A stretch of 64,000 nt of DNA from Eulemur rufifrons. Its lineage: Eukaryota; Chordata; Mammalia; Primates; Lemuridae. The position numbers were made by a program, and so were the translations under genes. The notes under the pieces were generated by a model. The model was not told where the DNA came from. It did not search any database and was given only the letters and a program-made list of their open reading frames with translations. The first letter of the stretch is position 1. Each line of letters opens with the position of its first letter. Location of the stretch: NCBI RefSeq assembly GCF_041146395.1, contig NC_090989.1, positions 246,874,843 to 246,938,842 on the forward strand. The letters run 5' to 3'. Below, piece by piece: positions 23,583-35,734 of the stretch.

Positions 23583-25119
23583 CTTTAAAATTGTTAAAGC
23601 TATTGCAGTTACGTTTTAGCACAGACACTACAGGTGTCTTTTCTGAACACTGACTGGGTCACTGGACACAATCATGTTTTTACGGGTAGTAAAAGATAAG
23701 ACATTTTGACATATAGAATTCCCTATTTCTGCCTTCCACTTCTGATTTTTCTTTTTCTTCTTCTCCTTTTTTTAAAAAAGCTCTTCACTTTTATTCTACC
23801 TTTCCTCCTACCCCAAGCCTGAGTCATTGTGGCCTCACAATCCAGATGACTGGAATGTATAATAGGAATAGTGTGAAAAAGAAGCATCAAGGAAAAACTA
23901 ATCTGTTCATCGGCTACATTCAGAGAAAGCTCTGTTGTTGTTAAGGTAGTGTGGTCACTTCCTCTGTCCTCTAGCCCTTATTCAGGAATCAAGCAGTCAA
24001 TCAATCATCCAAACATCCTGAAAACTGGCCTGACACATTTATCAACATTTTCAACAACTGTGAACTACACGTGTGTAGAGGAATGTGGAGAAGATGGGTA
24101 GAGGAGAAGAGCTGACAGTAACTCTTTCTTGAGTGTCCTAATGCCTAAACCGGCTTCCCATTTTGAAGCCTGTGCTTTGCTTTATGGCAGGATTCTAGCT
24201 TGCTAATAGGAAGCAGAGGTTTCCCACAAAGAAGGGATTTCTGATTCTTTCTGTATCCAGACTTTCAACTTGGAGGTGGAAATCAATAAGTTCAAGGGCA
24301 GTTATTAGCTTTATCCTCTTAGCACAGAAAATTGGGAAATAATAGAGGTTTAAGGAGTCGGCAGAGTGTTAGGTCAAAGAATATTTCTAGCTAAAGAATG
24401 GAGCTTTCATGTCCCTTGTTTTCTTTTCAATTCTCTCTTTAGTTCCTAGAAAGAACAGAGTAACCAGTTTAGTTGCATTGCTAAGATGAAGAGGTACATG
24501 CCCTGGTATTATTGCAGTGAAGTTCTTCAGGCTTTGCCATCTCAAGTTCACATGCCAATCATAATTTCTAGTATGTACAGCCTTCTCACCAACACTGTGT
24601 AGGAAGTGGTTACCACCCAGAAATTATGGCAAGTTAATCTACAAGCCGTACTAAATCATTCTTAGAGACACATGAACACAGTTGGTGTGCTTGAGCATTT
24701 GTAAAATTAAATTATTCTTTAGAATTAGCCTACTGAGCTGGAAGAAAATAAAGAACACTTACCAAAGAGGAAAAAAGGGACAAAAATTCCAATGGCTAAT
24801 GGTTTTTAATTATAATTGCCTAATAGTCTCTTGATACAAGTGCTTCTCATTGTTTTGATAATTCCTGCCAATGATCCATTAGGCCCCTACATACATATGC
24901 AAGTACCTAGACTAGAAAATAGAAGAATGTAAGAATATTATCTAATTGCACTCAAGTGCCTTGAATTAGATCAATTCAATGGCACTCTTAACCATCCTAC
25001 TATTAGCAAATGCTTAGAATATGAGAAATGATAAGCAGCTTCCAACTGATATACTAGATAATGGTTTTATCCTGGGTTTTAAAAAAGAAGTAAAATATTA
25101 CAAAGGTAATATTTATAGT
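23583..25119. other. No gene seen; unassigned DNA
   Basis: No exon and no repeat I can name. A pyrimidine-rich stretch lies at about 23740-23820. The rest is AT-rich with short random frames. Confidence 0.4.
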
Positions 25120-25262
25120 AATATATTATTTTTAAATTTTCTGGTGATTATGAATGTGCTGCTGTACACATTTGTCTACTGGTGTTTATGTTAACAAAAG
25201 TTTTCATTTCTCTAGGACAAAATTCTAGAAGTTGGATTGTTAGGCCACATGGTAATTATATG
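25120..25262 (-). repeat. L1M 3' UTR fragment, antisense
   Basis: 'gtgctgctgtacacatttgt', 'gttttcatttctctaggaca' and 'gttggattgttaggccacat' match the antisense ORF2-end/3' UTR of older L1s ('gtggaattgctgggtcatat'). Confidence 0.6.
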
Positions 25263-25274
25263 TTGGGAGGGTCT

Positions 25275-25440
25275 GACTTTAAAAGGTCTATATGAGATAA
25301 TTCTGTCTGTGATGGTGGTTATAAGATCCAGGTATATGTTAATACATAGAACTATACACCAAAGAAAGTAAATATTACCATACACAAACTAAAAATTATT
25401 AATAAATTATAATTTAGGAGATTCTCCAAATTGCATTAAC
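25275..25440 (+). repeat. Old L1 3' end, sense (low confidence)
   Basis: 'tgtgatggtggttataagat', 'acatagaactatacaccaaa' and an A/T-rich end ('aataaattataa') resemble an L1MB/L1MC-type tail ('gaactgtacacttaagatct'). Confidence 0.45.
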
Positions 25441-26320
25441 CTAATCAAGATTATTACATGGAACATTAAGATATCTCTAATAAGTCAAAAACCAAAGTTT
25501 GTAAAATATATGGTGAGTAAAAACAAAATACTTCCTGAAGTGAGCAATAATTTCTAAGAGGTAAAGTTATATAACAAATTATAGGTTAGTAGACCTGGAA
25601 ATCCTTTGTTCCAAAATGCAACCAAATCTTCCATGCTACTCTTAGTCCCTATTCAAGACCTATTAGCAAAATGGAAACATATTAATGGGAAGTAATTCTT
25701 GGATGAGAGTTGGGATAAGTTCTTCTTACTTTAACTTACTAACCATGTCTTACATTAAAAATTTCTGGTAGAATTGAGAAAAGACTCTACTTCACATGGA
25801 GCCTGCAAATTTTTTTCAGCTCTTTAATGGAGAAGTATTGAAAATTTTGATTATAAAAATGCATAGGATACACATATAGTGGAAAATAAAGTGTTGAAAA
25901 ATTTTAATTGAATCAGAATCTTTACTGGAAAGTCCATAAATAGCAAATCATCGATGAAGGAATTTTGAGGTTTGATGTTTAAATAAGAAGAGTGAATAAC
26001 TGATCTTCCCTCTAGCTTTAAATTCTAAGTGTTTAAGATTATTGGGTAACATTTATATCATAAAGTATTACTTATTGGAAAACAGGTCTTCAAAAGAATC
26101 AGAGATCACTTCCATGAGAGGGCAGTAGGCCAAAGACAGTAGTTGTGCTTTTAATAACAGAGTAGGTTAGAATGTACATTGTAGGAAACAATAATAATCA
26201 CAAAACTGGTGATATCTTTGTTCCTTTTCAACTCTCAAAATGAGCCATGACTCAGGTGATGGTCCCCGCTTACCTTAGACTAATGTTGGAATGGGGGATG
26301 AGGTGTGAAGAAATCTTAAG
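25441..26320. other. No gene seen; AT-rich unassigned DNA
   Basis: AT-rich single-copy-looking DNA without recognised features. Confidence 0.4.
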
Positions 26321-26324
26321 AATT

Positions 26325-26369
26325 CATATTCATTCATTCATTTATTCATTTAATACCTATATATATGTA

Positions 26370-26414
<45 letters not shown>

Positions 26415-26520
26415 GGGATACAACTATGCACCCTGGACTGTGCTGAATGTTTCAGATCCAATGGTGAGTGAAAGAGACTTGGACTCTGACTTTACAAAAG
26501 AGGCAGCCAAATAATCACAC
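26325..26520 (-). repeat. L2 LINE tail, antisense, split by a microsatellite
   Basis: 'attcattcattcatttattc' is the antisense L2 terminal repeat. After the GT/AT microsatellite it resumes with 'gggatacaactatgcaccct' and 'ggtgagtgaaagagacttgg', resembling 'ggggatacagcagtgaacaa'. The microsatellite occupies the place of the 'gagcacctactatgtg' block. Confidence 0.55.
26358..26414. repeat. Composite (AT)n-(GT)n-(AT)n microsatellite
   Basis: A short ATAT lead, then about 10 GT units, then about 14 AT units, all continuous. The AT arm can extrude as a cruciform or hairpin and is expected to be length-variable. Confidence 0.95.
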
Positions 26521-26524
26521 AAAT

Positions 26525-27285
26525 ATTTCATTAGAAACTGTGCTATTAGAAAGGAAAGTAAAAGGGACCAAAAAAAAGGTATATTAGGAGTATATTAAGA
26601 GAATGTATCTATTTTGCAATTTAAAGAGAGTTCCCTTGGGGAAATGACATTTGATCTTAATTTTGTGACCAATGACCTGCATTTCCTGATTCTAATTTCC
26701 TTTTCCTCTGTATTCTGGCTAATATTTATGAGAGAGAATCTCAGGGTAATTATGCTAGGTTACAAATGGGATCTAAAATTATATTAAAACCTGGCAGTAG
26801 ATACCATGGCAGTGACTTAGGTGGTACTCTGAGCTTAGGCCTGGCATTACCTCCAGGTTGCTGATGTATTTCTCACCACTTCCAAATATTTAGGTCAGAC
26901 CATCTGAACTACAACATGAACTGCAAACCCTTGTATCCTCTAGGCTATTCTGATGCCCTGAAAGAAAGGCTTACCTCTACATGTATTATCGAGGAATAGG
27001 AAGGAGAACATGGTCTGTATCTGGCAAACATGACATTTCCAATCAGAGTCAGAAGCTCTTACATTGAGAAATACCGGTTTCCAACTTATAGGACCCAGGG
27101 GGATTCCCCCCCGGCCCCCCATTCTTTAGCAATGAATTAACAAACATACAAAAATTTCACAACTAGTGAGCACTGGGTAAGGAACCACAGAAGGAAAATT
27201 AGAACCCTAATCTGGTCTTTCATGTTACTCTGGTGAAATACAAAACTCACCAATGAAACAAACTGAAGACAATGACAAAGAATAT
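26525..27285. other. No gene seen; unassigned DNA
   Basis: No exon or named repeat. A C-rich spot (ccccccggcccccc-like) lies at 27105-27120. Confidence 0.4.
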
Positions 27286-27289
27286 TATA

Positions 27290-27520
27290 ATTGATAAATA
27301 GCATACAATCATATTTAATTAAAGGCATATTTAATCTATAAGTAAAGAAATAGCAAATAAAAAATAGTCAGATACATCAAAATTTCACAGGGTTTAACTT
27401 GAAGTAGTAGGGTTATGGTTGATTCCTGATTTATTCCTTTTCTTGTCTATACTTTCTAAATTTATTTCCACAAACTATTTTTCATTAAGAATATAAAAAA
27501 TAAAAATTTTTGCAAAAATA
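27290..27520 (+). repeat. Old L1 3' end, sense (low confidence)
   Basis: The order 'ggttgattcctgatttattc', 'tctatactttctaaatttat' and an A-rich end ('aaaaataaaaatttttgc') is typical of L1M 3' tails. No ORF2 body is recognisable. Confidence 0.4.
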
Positions 27521-27668
27521 AAGAAATATATAGTACTTTGGTTGTCAAGTTCTGGGTTTAAGCCTCAGCTCTTTTACCAACTTCACCAACTTGCTGGGTG
27601 ACCTTTGGCAAATCCCACTGTCTCCCTGGACTCTATACGCTTCTGTTCGTTGTGTGAGATGGCTAGGT

Positions 27669-27718
27669 CTGTGTTTCCCAAACTTAGCTAATCTTCAGAA
27701 TCACTTAGGCCAACTGTT
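27669..27718 (+). repeat. MER5A, left part (split by Alu)
   Basis: 'ctgtgtttcccaaactt' (terminal repeat) and 'cttcagaatcact' are the first about 50 bp of MER5A. It continues on the other side of the Alu at 28066, proving that the Alu landed in a pre-existing MER5A. Confidence 0.75.
27710..27718. repeat. Target-site duplication, left copy (Alu 2)
   Basis: ccaactgtt is repeated at 28057-28065. The reconstructed target CTGTT|AAAAA is close to the L1 endonuclease preference TT|AAAA. Confidence 0.85.
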
Positions 27719-28192
<474 letters not shown>

Positions 28193-28334
28193 AGAATATG
28201 GTGTTTATGGTCACTTCCCATTGCAATGGGCTCTCTCTGACTCGACATCACTGCTTTGCACGTAGCCCCTCTCTAAGTGGGAAGATGACGCTTGCTGGAA
28301 CTGAGCATGAGCACTCAGAGCAGCACAGTCCTTT

Positions 28335-29880
28335 CTTTTATCTGGTTTTGGTATTAGGGTAAAGTGGGGCTTATGCAATGAGTTAGGAAGTGTTACCTCT
28401 GCTTCTATTTTCTGAGGAGATTGTAGAGATTGGTATTATAGCTTTCTTAAATATTTGGTAGTATTCACCAGTGAAACCATCTGGGCCTGATGCCATCTTT
28501 TTTTTGGAGGTTATTAATTGTTGTCTTAAATAGTTATAGGCCTATTCAGATAATATAAATTTCTCCATGTTTTAGTAGTTTGTATCTTTCAATGATTTGG
28601 TCCACTTATCAAAGGTATCAAATTTGTAGAAATACAGTTATTTATAGTATTTCGTTATTATTATTTAAATCTCCTTGGGATCTATTGTAATGATCCCCTT
28701 TTCATTTCTGATGTTGGTAATTGTGTCCTTTTTTGTTGTTGTTGTTAGTCTGACTAGCAGTTTATCAGTTTTATTGATCATTTCAAAGAACCAGCATTTG
28801 GTTTCATTGCTTTTTCTCTATTATTTTCTTGTTTTCAATTGCATTGATTTCTGCTCCAATTTTTATTATTGCTTTTCTTCTGTTACTTTAGGCTTCAAGT
28901 ACTCTTCTTTTTCTAATTTCCTGTGGTGAATGCTTAAATTATTGATTTAGATATTTCTTCTTTTCTAATAAATTTATAGCATGAATACAATTTTATAGTA
29001 TTTAATGCTATAAAAAATTTTCCCTCTAAGTACTGCTTTTGCTGCCTCCCATAGAGTTTGATAAGTTGTATTTTCCTTTTCATTTAGTTCAAAACATTTT
29101 GTTACCCTTCACAGTTCTTTTTTGACCCATGTATTATTTACAAGTGTGTTGTTTAACTTCTAAATATTTTGAGATTTTCCAACTACCCTTCTGTTATTGA
29201 TTTCTACTTTAATACTATTGTGACCTGAGAACATATTATATTTTGTATTATTTCCATTCTTTTAAAGTTGTTAAGGTGTGTTTTATGGCCCACAATATAT
29301 TCTATCTTGGTGAATGTTCTAGGTGAGCTTCAGAAGAATGTGTAATCTACTGTTGTTGGATGGAGAATTCTATAAATATCAATTAGATCAAGTTGATTTG
29401 TAGTGCTGTTTCGATCAACTGTATTCTTATTGATTTTCTGCCTCCTTGATCTATCAATTATTGAAAGAGAGCTATTAAAGTTTCTAACTATAATAGTGGA
29501 TTTATCTATTTCTCCTTTTAGGTCTATCAGCTTTTGCCTCATTTATTTTAATGCTGTGTGGTTAGGTGCACATACAGTTTGGATTGTTATGTATCGTCAA
29601 GAGAACTGACCTATTTATCATTATGTAATGCCTCTATTTATCCCTGGTAATTTTTCTTGTTCTGAAGTCATCATTGTATGAATTAATACACCTACTTCTG
29701 CTTTCTTTTCATTGATGTGATCATCTTTTTCTATCTCTTTACTTTTAAACTGAATCTTGATCTTTAAAGTTTGGTTTCTTGCAGATTACACAAAATTGGG
29801 TCTTGTTTTTTTGTAATCCACTCTATTTGTTCTATATGTGCTTCAATTAGCCATTACCATTAAAAATGATTATTGATATA
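28335..29880 (-). pseudogene. L1 ORF2 remnant: endonuclease plus start of reverse transcriptase
   Basis: The frame at 29330-29542 reads RQKLIDLKGEIDKSTIIV, then QLDLIDIYRILHPTT and YTFF, the characteristic C-terminal half of the L1 apurinic endonuclease domain. Towards 28460 the bottom strand encodes the GPDGFTGE motif that opens the reverse transcriptase domain. Frameshifts and stops are scattered throughout, and the YXDD catalytic region lies in the missing part. It cannot make an active protein. Confidence 0.9.
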
Positions 29881-30199
29881 GTCAGATTAATATCTACTAC
29901 GTTGTGACTGGTTTTTATTTGTTGCATTTGTTCTTGGTTCTTTTCTGCCTTCTGTGGATTAAATTGAGCATTAAGATTTTATATGTGTGTGTGTGTATGA
30001 ATGATCCAATTTTGGCTCCTCTCTTAGAATATCAATTATACTTCATTAAAATTTTTTCTTAAAAACTAAAGTTTGCAATATATAGTTTTAACTAATGTAA
30101 AAGTCTATTTTCAAATAGCACTATATTGCTTGATATGTAGTGCAGGTATTTTAACAGAATATGCCTGACTCCTCCCTCCCATCTCTTATGATAATGCTA

Positions 30200-31247
30200 T
30201 CATTCATTTCACTTATTCATGTGCTATAGTCCCCCAATATATCATTGCTATTATTACTTTAAACAGTTATCTTTTATATCAATTAAAAATAAGAAAAATC
30301 AAATATTTTATTTTTCATTATTCCTTCTGCGGTGCTCTTTCTTTCTTGATATAGTTCTGAATTTCTGACCTACATCACTTTCCTTCTTCCTGAGGAATTT
30401 ATTTCAACATTACCTGCAGGGCAGATCTCCTGGTGATGAAATCCCTCAGATTTTGTAGGTCTGAAAAACTCTTTAATTCTCCCCTTCACTTTTGAAGTAG
30501 AATTTCACTGAATATTCTAGGTTTGTGGGTTTTTCCTTTCAACTCTTTGAACATTTTATTCCATTCTTTTCTTAATTGCATAGTTTTTGACAAGAAATGT
30601 AATTCTTATCCTTAATCCTCTCTAAATTGTTTCTCAACACCCCTACCCCTTGGTTTCTTTCAAAAAAATTTTTTTTTGTCTTTTGTTTTCTACAGTTTGA
30701 ATATGATATGCCTAGGTGTAGTGTTTTATGGGTTTTTGTTGTTGTTGTTGTTGTTGTATTTATCCTGCTTAGTTTGCTGAGCTTCTTGGATCTGTGGCTT
30801 ACTACCATTAATTTGGGGCACTCTTGGTCATTATTATTTCTAATATTGCTTCTGTTTTGTTTTCTCTTTTCTCTCTTACAATTATGCTCATGTTATACCT
30901 TTTGAAATTGTTCCACAATTCTTAGATATTCCATTCTGGTTTTTTTCATTACTTTTGTTTTGTTTTCCTCTTTGCATTTCAGTTTGGGAAGTTCCTATTG
31001 ATTTATCTTTAAGCTCATTGATTCTTCTCTTGGCTGTGTCTGGTGTACTAATAAGCTCATCAAAGGCATTTTTCATTCTGCTTTTTATTTCTAGCATTTC
31101 CTTTTCATTCTTTCTCAGAGTTTCCATATCTCTGATTACATTATCCACATGTTCTTGCATGTTTTCTACATTTTCTATTAGAGCATTTAACATATTAATC
31201 ATAGTTATTTTAAATTCCTTGTCTGATAATTCCAAAATCTGTGTCAT
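30200..31247 (-). pseudogene. L1 ORF1 remnant (RNA-binding chaperone)
   Basis: The 119-codon frame at 30888-31247 starts MTQILELSDKEFKITMIN, followed by a coiled-coil-like stretch (MLNALIENVENMQEHVDNVI, METLRKNEKEMLEIKSRMKN), which is the L1 ORF1p N-terminus and coiled coil. The RNA-recognition and C-terminal domains follow at lower coordinates but are broken by indels and a (GTT)n run. In an active L1, ORF1p forms trimers that coat L1 RNA. This copy is dead. Confidence 0.9.
30733..30757. repeat. (GTT)n microsatellite inside L1 ORF1
   Basis: Seven or so GTT units where L1 relatives have 'aggtgtagattttttggtat'. The repeat grew from a T-rich part of the antisense ORF1 and disrupts the reading frame region. 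Confidence 0.9.
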
Positions 31248-32260
31248 ATTTGCATCTGATTCTGATACTTGCTTTGTTTTCTTCAGACTGTGCTTTTTCT
31301 TGTTTTATTATGCCTTGTAATTTTTTTGTTAAAAGCTGGACATGATGTATCAGGTAATAGGAGCTGAGGTAAATAAGCCTTTACCTGCAGGTTTAATGTT
31401 TACCTGACTAGGGGTTGGACTGTGTTTAATGGCTACTATATTTTTAGGTAACTGAGGCTTCAAATTCCTCTAGTATCCTCTAAGTATTTTTGTCTCCTCC
31501 TTAAATAGAGCCTATGCTTCAAAGTTCTTTCACCTGTAACCCTCTGTTATTATATTTGAACTCTGTTGGTATGGTGGTAAGGTGTAGGGAAGGGGAAAGG
31601 TTCTATAAACTTATGAACAAATCCCAGTATTTTAGTGGGCCAGTATTTCTTGGCTATGACCTTCCCCACACTCCAGGTGAAATAGGAAATCTAGAGGGTG
31701 TTGGAGTCAGAAAAATAAATATCCTTTCTCCTGGTGGGATAAGATTCTGGTAAAGTCTTTTCTCTGGAGAGTTGGCATTTATTGTAAAGAATGTTCTCAG
31801 CATATTTCACAATGGTTATTTTTCTTCTCCCCTGCCAAAGTCAAGAAGAGATCTTTCCTGCCTTTTCACCATGAGAACCTGGTGAGTTTGCTGGGAGTAA
31901 ACCCCCAAAGTAAAAGGCCCCCTATTATGGCACCCAGTAAGTTCTTACTTTCTAGCTAGTTCATACTTAGCCTCCAGCAATTCATCAAATTTACTATTTA
32001 AGTTGTCCTACCAGTTTATGGTTCCAATAGCTTCTGTCCTGGTAAACAAACCTCATTTGTAACTCTCTGGATTCACCTCTCTCTCTAGATTTTAGGGTAG
32101 CAATTTGCCTTGCATCCTCAATCCTCTGATGGGTCCAAGAGAGGACACTGATTTTTAGTTTGTTCAGGTTTTTCTAATTGTAAGAATAGGAGTGACCACT
32201 TCTAAGCTCTTTAAATGTTGGAACTGAAACCAGAAGTGCCTCACCCTCTTTTATAGCTAT

Positions 32261-33039
32261 GTATTTCTGGTGATACCTTTGAGCAAACCAGCATGATTTT
32301 AAACATTTAAATGTTTTCAGGCTGCTGCCTACAGTTGGGAAGGTTGTGTTCTACACAGGGAAACCAGCTTAGGAGGCAAGGAAGGATGGCATCTCATTTG
32401 GACAAAGGTGTCCTGCTGGCTAACAGCTGACCCTGCTTTGCAAGGAGGGGCAAGGGAGATTGAAGCCTGAGCTCACGGAGTATAGCTCTCCTATGGGACT
32501 ATCCAGTGCTCCTCTCAGGCTCAGTTTGTGAGTGACGTTTAGCTCTGTCCCTGGAATTCCTCCCCTCTGTTGAGGCCTTGAGGAGCAGGGTCACAAGCAC
32601 ATAACCCTTTCAGACCCTGCATTCATCTCCAGCCTCACTCTTTGAGAAGGCCAGAGCCTCCTTTTGTAACACCTTTACCTTTATTGTGCCTCCTACTGCC
32701 TTCTGTGTGCCTGGCTTCCTGCTTTGACAACTTATTACATTTGAGAGCAACACGTGAGTTCCCATGTTGCACAATCACTGCCTCTTCATGGATACCCTCA
32801 TTATTCTGAGGAGCCAACTGGTGAATGTGAACTTGGTTCTGCTAGGCTTGTGTAAGGCAGCCAACTCCCCCAATGTGGAGCCAAGTGTTGCATCTGAGAG
32901 GGACATTTGAACAGCAACTCCCCAGCCCTGATAATGAAATCAGGTCCTTACTAGAGGGGAGGGGTTGGTAGATGTAGACTCTGGTAATGATTCTGGCACC
33001 GCACCAGCAGCAAGCAGCCCTCATTTGTTTTGCTGCCTA
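32261..33039. other. No gene seen; unassigned, moderately GC-rich DNA
   Basis: No named repeat. It may include the outermost L1 5' UTR. The 60-codon bottom-strand frames at 32635 and 32842 have no domain. Confidence 0.4.
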
Positions 33040-33500
33040 GCGCCAGAGACAGATCATTGTTTATTATGGCTCAAAGGCAGTAATCATTTCACATAATGTG
33101 AGGATTTTTTTCACTCAATTACTTTCATGCTTTGGGCTGATGAGAATAATAATCATGTGTTGATTACTGGTATCTTGACAGATGATGCTCAGAAATGCAG
33201 GTCACCACTCGTTCCTACCCTTTCCCCCCACTAAACATTGAAGGTTGTGCTTTGGAATCTCATTCAGTCACCACTTTCACATCCCAAAGTTTCTGATGCT
33301 CAGAAGACCAAGACAAAATATTTTTTACAGGGGCCCCCAATTCCTGCAGTCTGCCCTATGGGATAATTTATGCTGATTCGTTTTAAAGAGACAGACATAC
33401 ATAATTCATGTCCTGTGCATTGCGGCTTTTGGCCATTGAAAATACTATCTCTCTTTTGGCAGCGCTTGCAGGAACTAGCTACAATAAACATTTCATACCT
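33040..33500. promoter_or_regulatory. Candidate conserved regulatory block, ATTA-rich
   Basis: Non-repeat DNA with many homeodomain-type cores in a short space ('gcagtaatcattt', 'caattactttc', 'gttgattactgg', 'ggataatttatgc', 'cataattcatg') plus TGACAG next to ATGATG at 33176-33184, the form of a TALE (MEIS/PBX) site. This resembles developmental enhancers, which often sit in gene deserts. Binding and conservation are not shown by the sequence alone. Confidence 0.3.
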
Positions 33501-33974
33501 CAGTGGACACTCTTTTCTCAGCTAATAGGAGCCTGACTTAAATGTAGACTCCATCATGAGCAGACTGTATTTAATGATGAATTCAGCTCAGCATTTTTTT
33601 TTCCTTCCAAAGCATAAAATGAGCTTATTATCTGTATCAATAGTTGGTTTTTTTTTCAAAAGGAGTCAAGGTGTGAATGGGCATGAAAGGGAAATTAAAT
33701 TGAAACTCTGGGTGGTTTCATGGTTGGAAGCCAGTTTAAAACCCAAACTCTAATAGCTGCTTTTGAACTAGCCAGGAGAATCGTGAGGTCAGAAAGCACA
33801 GAGATTTGAAGAGAGGCATCAGGACTGGGCTTCCCACCCAGACGGCAGAGGGCCAGACACATTGAGACTTCTAAGGGTGTCAGGGACACTGCTGAGGATG
33901 GCTGAATTTATACCCGTGCGAATTACAATGGTATGAAATATAATCTACACAAGCAGGGCAAGAGTAGTCTTTTA

Positions 33975-34450
33975 AAATGCAAATCTCATTGAATTGCTCC
34001 TCTCCTCAAAACCCTTCTATGGCTTTCCATTTCATGTGGGATGAAGGCCAAGGAGCCTGCATGGTCAATGGGGTCTCTGCGAATGCCTCATCCTCCTCAT
34101 CCTCCCGTTGCCCCTCCTTATTGTGCTTCAGCCACTAAGGCCCACCTGTGCTTCTCTGCAGCTGAGTGATTTTGCCTGGGACACTCCTACTTCTACTTCA
34201 GGATTCACCCTAAATAAAACCTCTTCCAGGAACTTTTCCTCTTCATTCTGGCAAGTTTAAGTCCCTCTGTTAAATGTGCACTTTTTGCTGCTGTGATTTC
34301 CTTTATTATTTATTATTGTGTAATTTTTGATGTTTGTGTCCTCCCATTAGATTGTAAACTCCTTAAGGGTACCTGGACTTCTGTTCACAGGTGTATCCAC
34401 CTAGGGCATAATAAGCCTTGTATATCTAGTTGTTAAATGGGTGAATGAAT
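33975..34450 (+). repeat. L2 LINE 3' end, sense
   Basis: Blocks in order: 'ctcctctcctcaaaaccctt', 'ctatggctttccatttcatg', 'tgggatgaaggccaaggagc', 'cacctgtgcttctctgcag', 'cctcttccaggaacttttcc', 'attgtaaactccttaagggt' and the terminal 'aaatgggtgaatgaatta'. A good, long L2 3' end directly followed by MER5A. Confidence 0.85.
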
Positions 34451-34455
34451 TAGAG

Positions 34456-34625
34456 CAGTGGTTCTCAAACATTTTGGGCATCAGAATCACCTGGACCCTG
34501 GATGGCTTATTAAAGCACAGATTGCTGGGCCCCTAGAGTTTCTGACTCGTGGGGTGGGACCCAAGAATTTGCTTTTCTAAGGAGTTCTCAGATGGTGCTG
34601 GAAGGATACTTTGAGAACCACATTA
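34456..34625 (+). repeat. MER5A, full length
   Basis: 'cagtggttctcaaacatttt', 'gcatcagaatcacctggacc', 'gcacagattgctgggcccc', 'gagtttctgactcgtggggt', 'aagaatttgcttttctaag' and 'tttgagaacca'. The closest to consensus of the copies in this window. Confidence 0.94.
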
Positions 34626-34739
34626 TAATGGGAAGTCCTTCCACTATTGCATTCTTACCATGAGAACCTCAAGTTAGAAGTCTTGTATTCTGGATTTATC
34701 TCTGCAATTAATCACCTGGAAGTCCTTAAGAAATCCCTT

Positions 34740-35230
34740 ATATTTTCTTTCTAGTCAGTCAATACATCTTACTGCTTCTTTCTTTGAAGTATCCCCTGCA
34801 CCTCTCCATTCCTGCCCTTCTGCCATGTTTCTAGACGGAGACAATATAACTTTACATTTAAACTACTGTATCTGCATTCTTATCCTTTTCTTGGCTACCA
34901 TTCTCTGCTCCTTGAATCACTCATTTTTTTATGGCCAGTTTTAAGTGCCTCAGAGATCATTATAACTATGCCTTGCCCTTATGTAAAATTGTGCTGGAGA
35001 TCTCAGCATTCAGGGCTTTTCACAACCTGGACTTCCTGCTGTGTGTGTTACTGGCCTCTCCCAAATTCAGCATGCGACTCCAAATAGCTTACTGCGCTTA
35101 CCTAACCGTCCATCTTTCTTGACAGGCTATCTATCAGCTGCAGAGGGACAAGCACCACATCAGTCTTATCTATTTAACATCAACTTGACCCATAGTTTTT
35201 GCTTCATAAAACATTACTGAACAGATGAAA
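34740..35230 (+). repeat. L2 LINE, sense (diverged)
   Basis: 'tctctgctccttgaatcact', 'tcagggcttttcacaacctg', 'gacttcctgctgtgtgtgtt' and 'gcagagggacaagcaccaca' resemble L2 3' blocks. It ends 'acattactgaacagatgaaa' (compare 'atatttgttgaatgaatgaa'). Confidence 0.6.
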
Positions 35231-35321
35231 GTCACTGAACACTAGATTTCCCCTTCTTCAAAATAATAATAATAATCCTAGAAAGCAATGGACTAGAGTT
35301 ACTCTATTAACCATAGTTAAT

Positions 35322-35520
35322 AGAGTGCCAGAATTCTTCTAATCACTTTACACATCATTTAATCCTTACACCAAGCATCCCTATTTTACAGGTGAGGAAA
35401 CTGAGGTGTGAAGCAGTTAACTAACTTGTCCAAGGTCTCACAAATGGTGGCACAAGGATTCAAACCCAGGAATTTAGGCTGTAGGAGTTCATGATCTTAC
35501 CTACCATGCTATACTGACAA
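35322..35520 (-). repeat. MIR SINE, antisense, near full length
   Basis: 'cactttacacatcatttaat', 'ttacaggtgaggaaactgag', 'aacttgtccaaggtctcaca', 'attcaaacccaggaatttag' and 'accatgctatactgac' are the antisense MIR in full order. Confidence 0.88.
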
Positions 35521-35734
35521 ATAATGCCTAAAATAACTTGAAGTACTAAGAATCTGTTGTGTCTGTGCCAGATTATTGAGCTACACATAATCACAAAAAA
35601 AACCATATTAAGCATCTTTTACTTGTAGGGAGCTAAGAGACATACTGGGGAGCAAACAAGGATGGAATACAGCACGCAGGGTGGGAGGCGGTCTGGTCCT
35701 ACAGATGGCCCCAAACAACCCATGTTTCACCACT

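Larger units (their letters stand above)
28335..32260 (-). mobile_element. Ancient L1 LINE, antisense: 5' UTR, ORF1, front of ORF2; 3' end missing
   Basis: Read on the bottom strand from right to left: a 5' UTR (about 32260 to 31248, including 'gacatgatgtatcaggtaat' on the top strand), ORF1 (31247 down to about 30200), a short inter-ORF part, then ORF2 endonuclease (about 29880-28900) and the start of reverse transcriptase, ending at about 28335 ('ttatctggttttggtattag' on top). The rest of ORF2, the 3' UTR and the poly-A tail are absent. The sequence type is an older mammalian L1 (L1M class). A (GTT)n expansion interrupts ORF1. Boundaries approximate. Confidence 0.9.

Noticed and set aside
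30955..31320. 121-codon open frame on the + strand, the longest in the window
   Set aside because: It is the antisense shadow of the L1 ORF1 coiled-coil region. The real homology is on the bottom strand.
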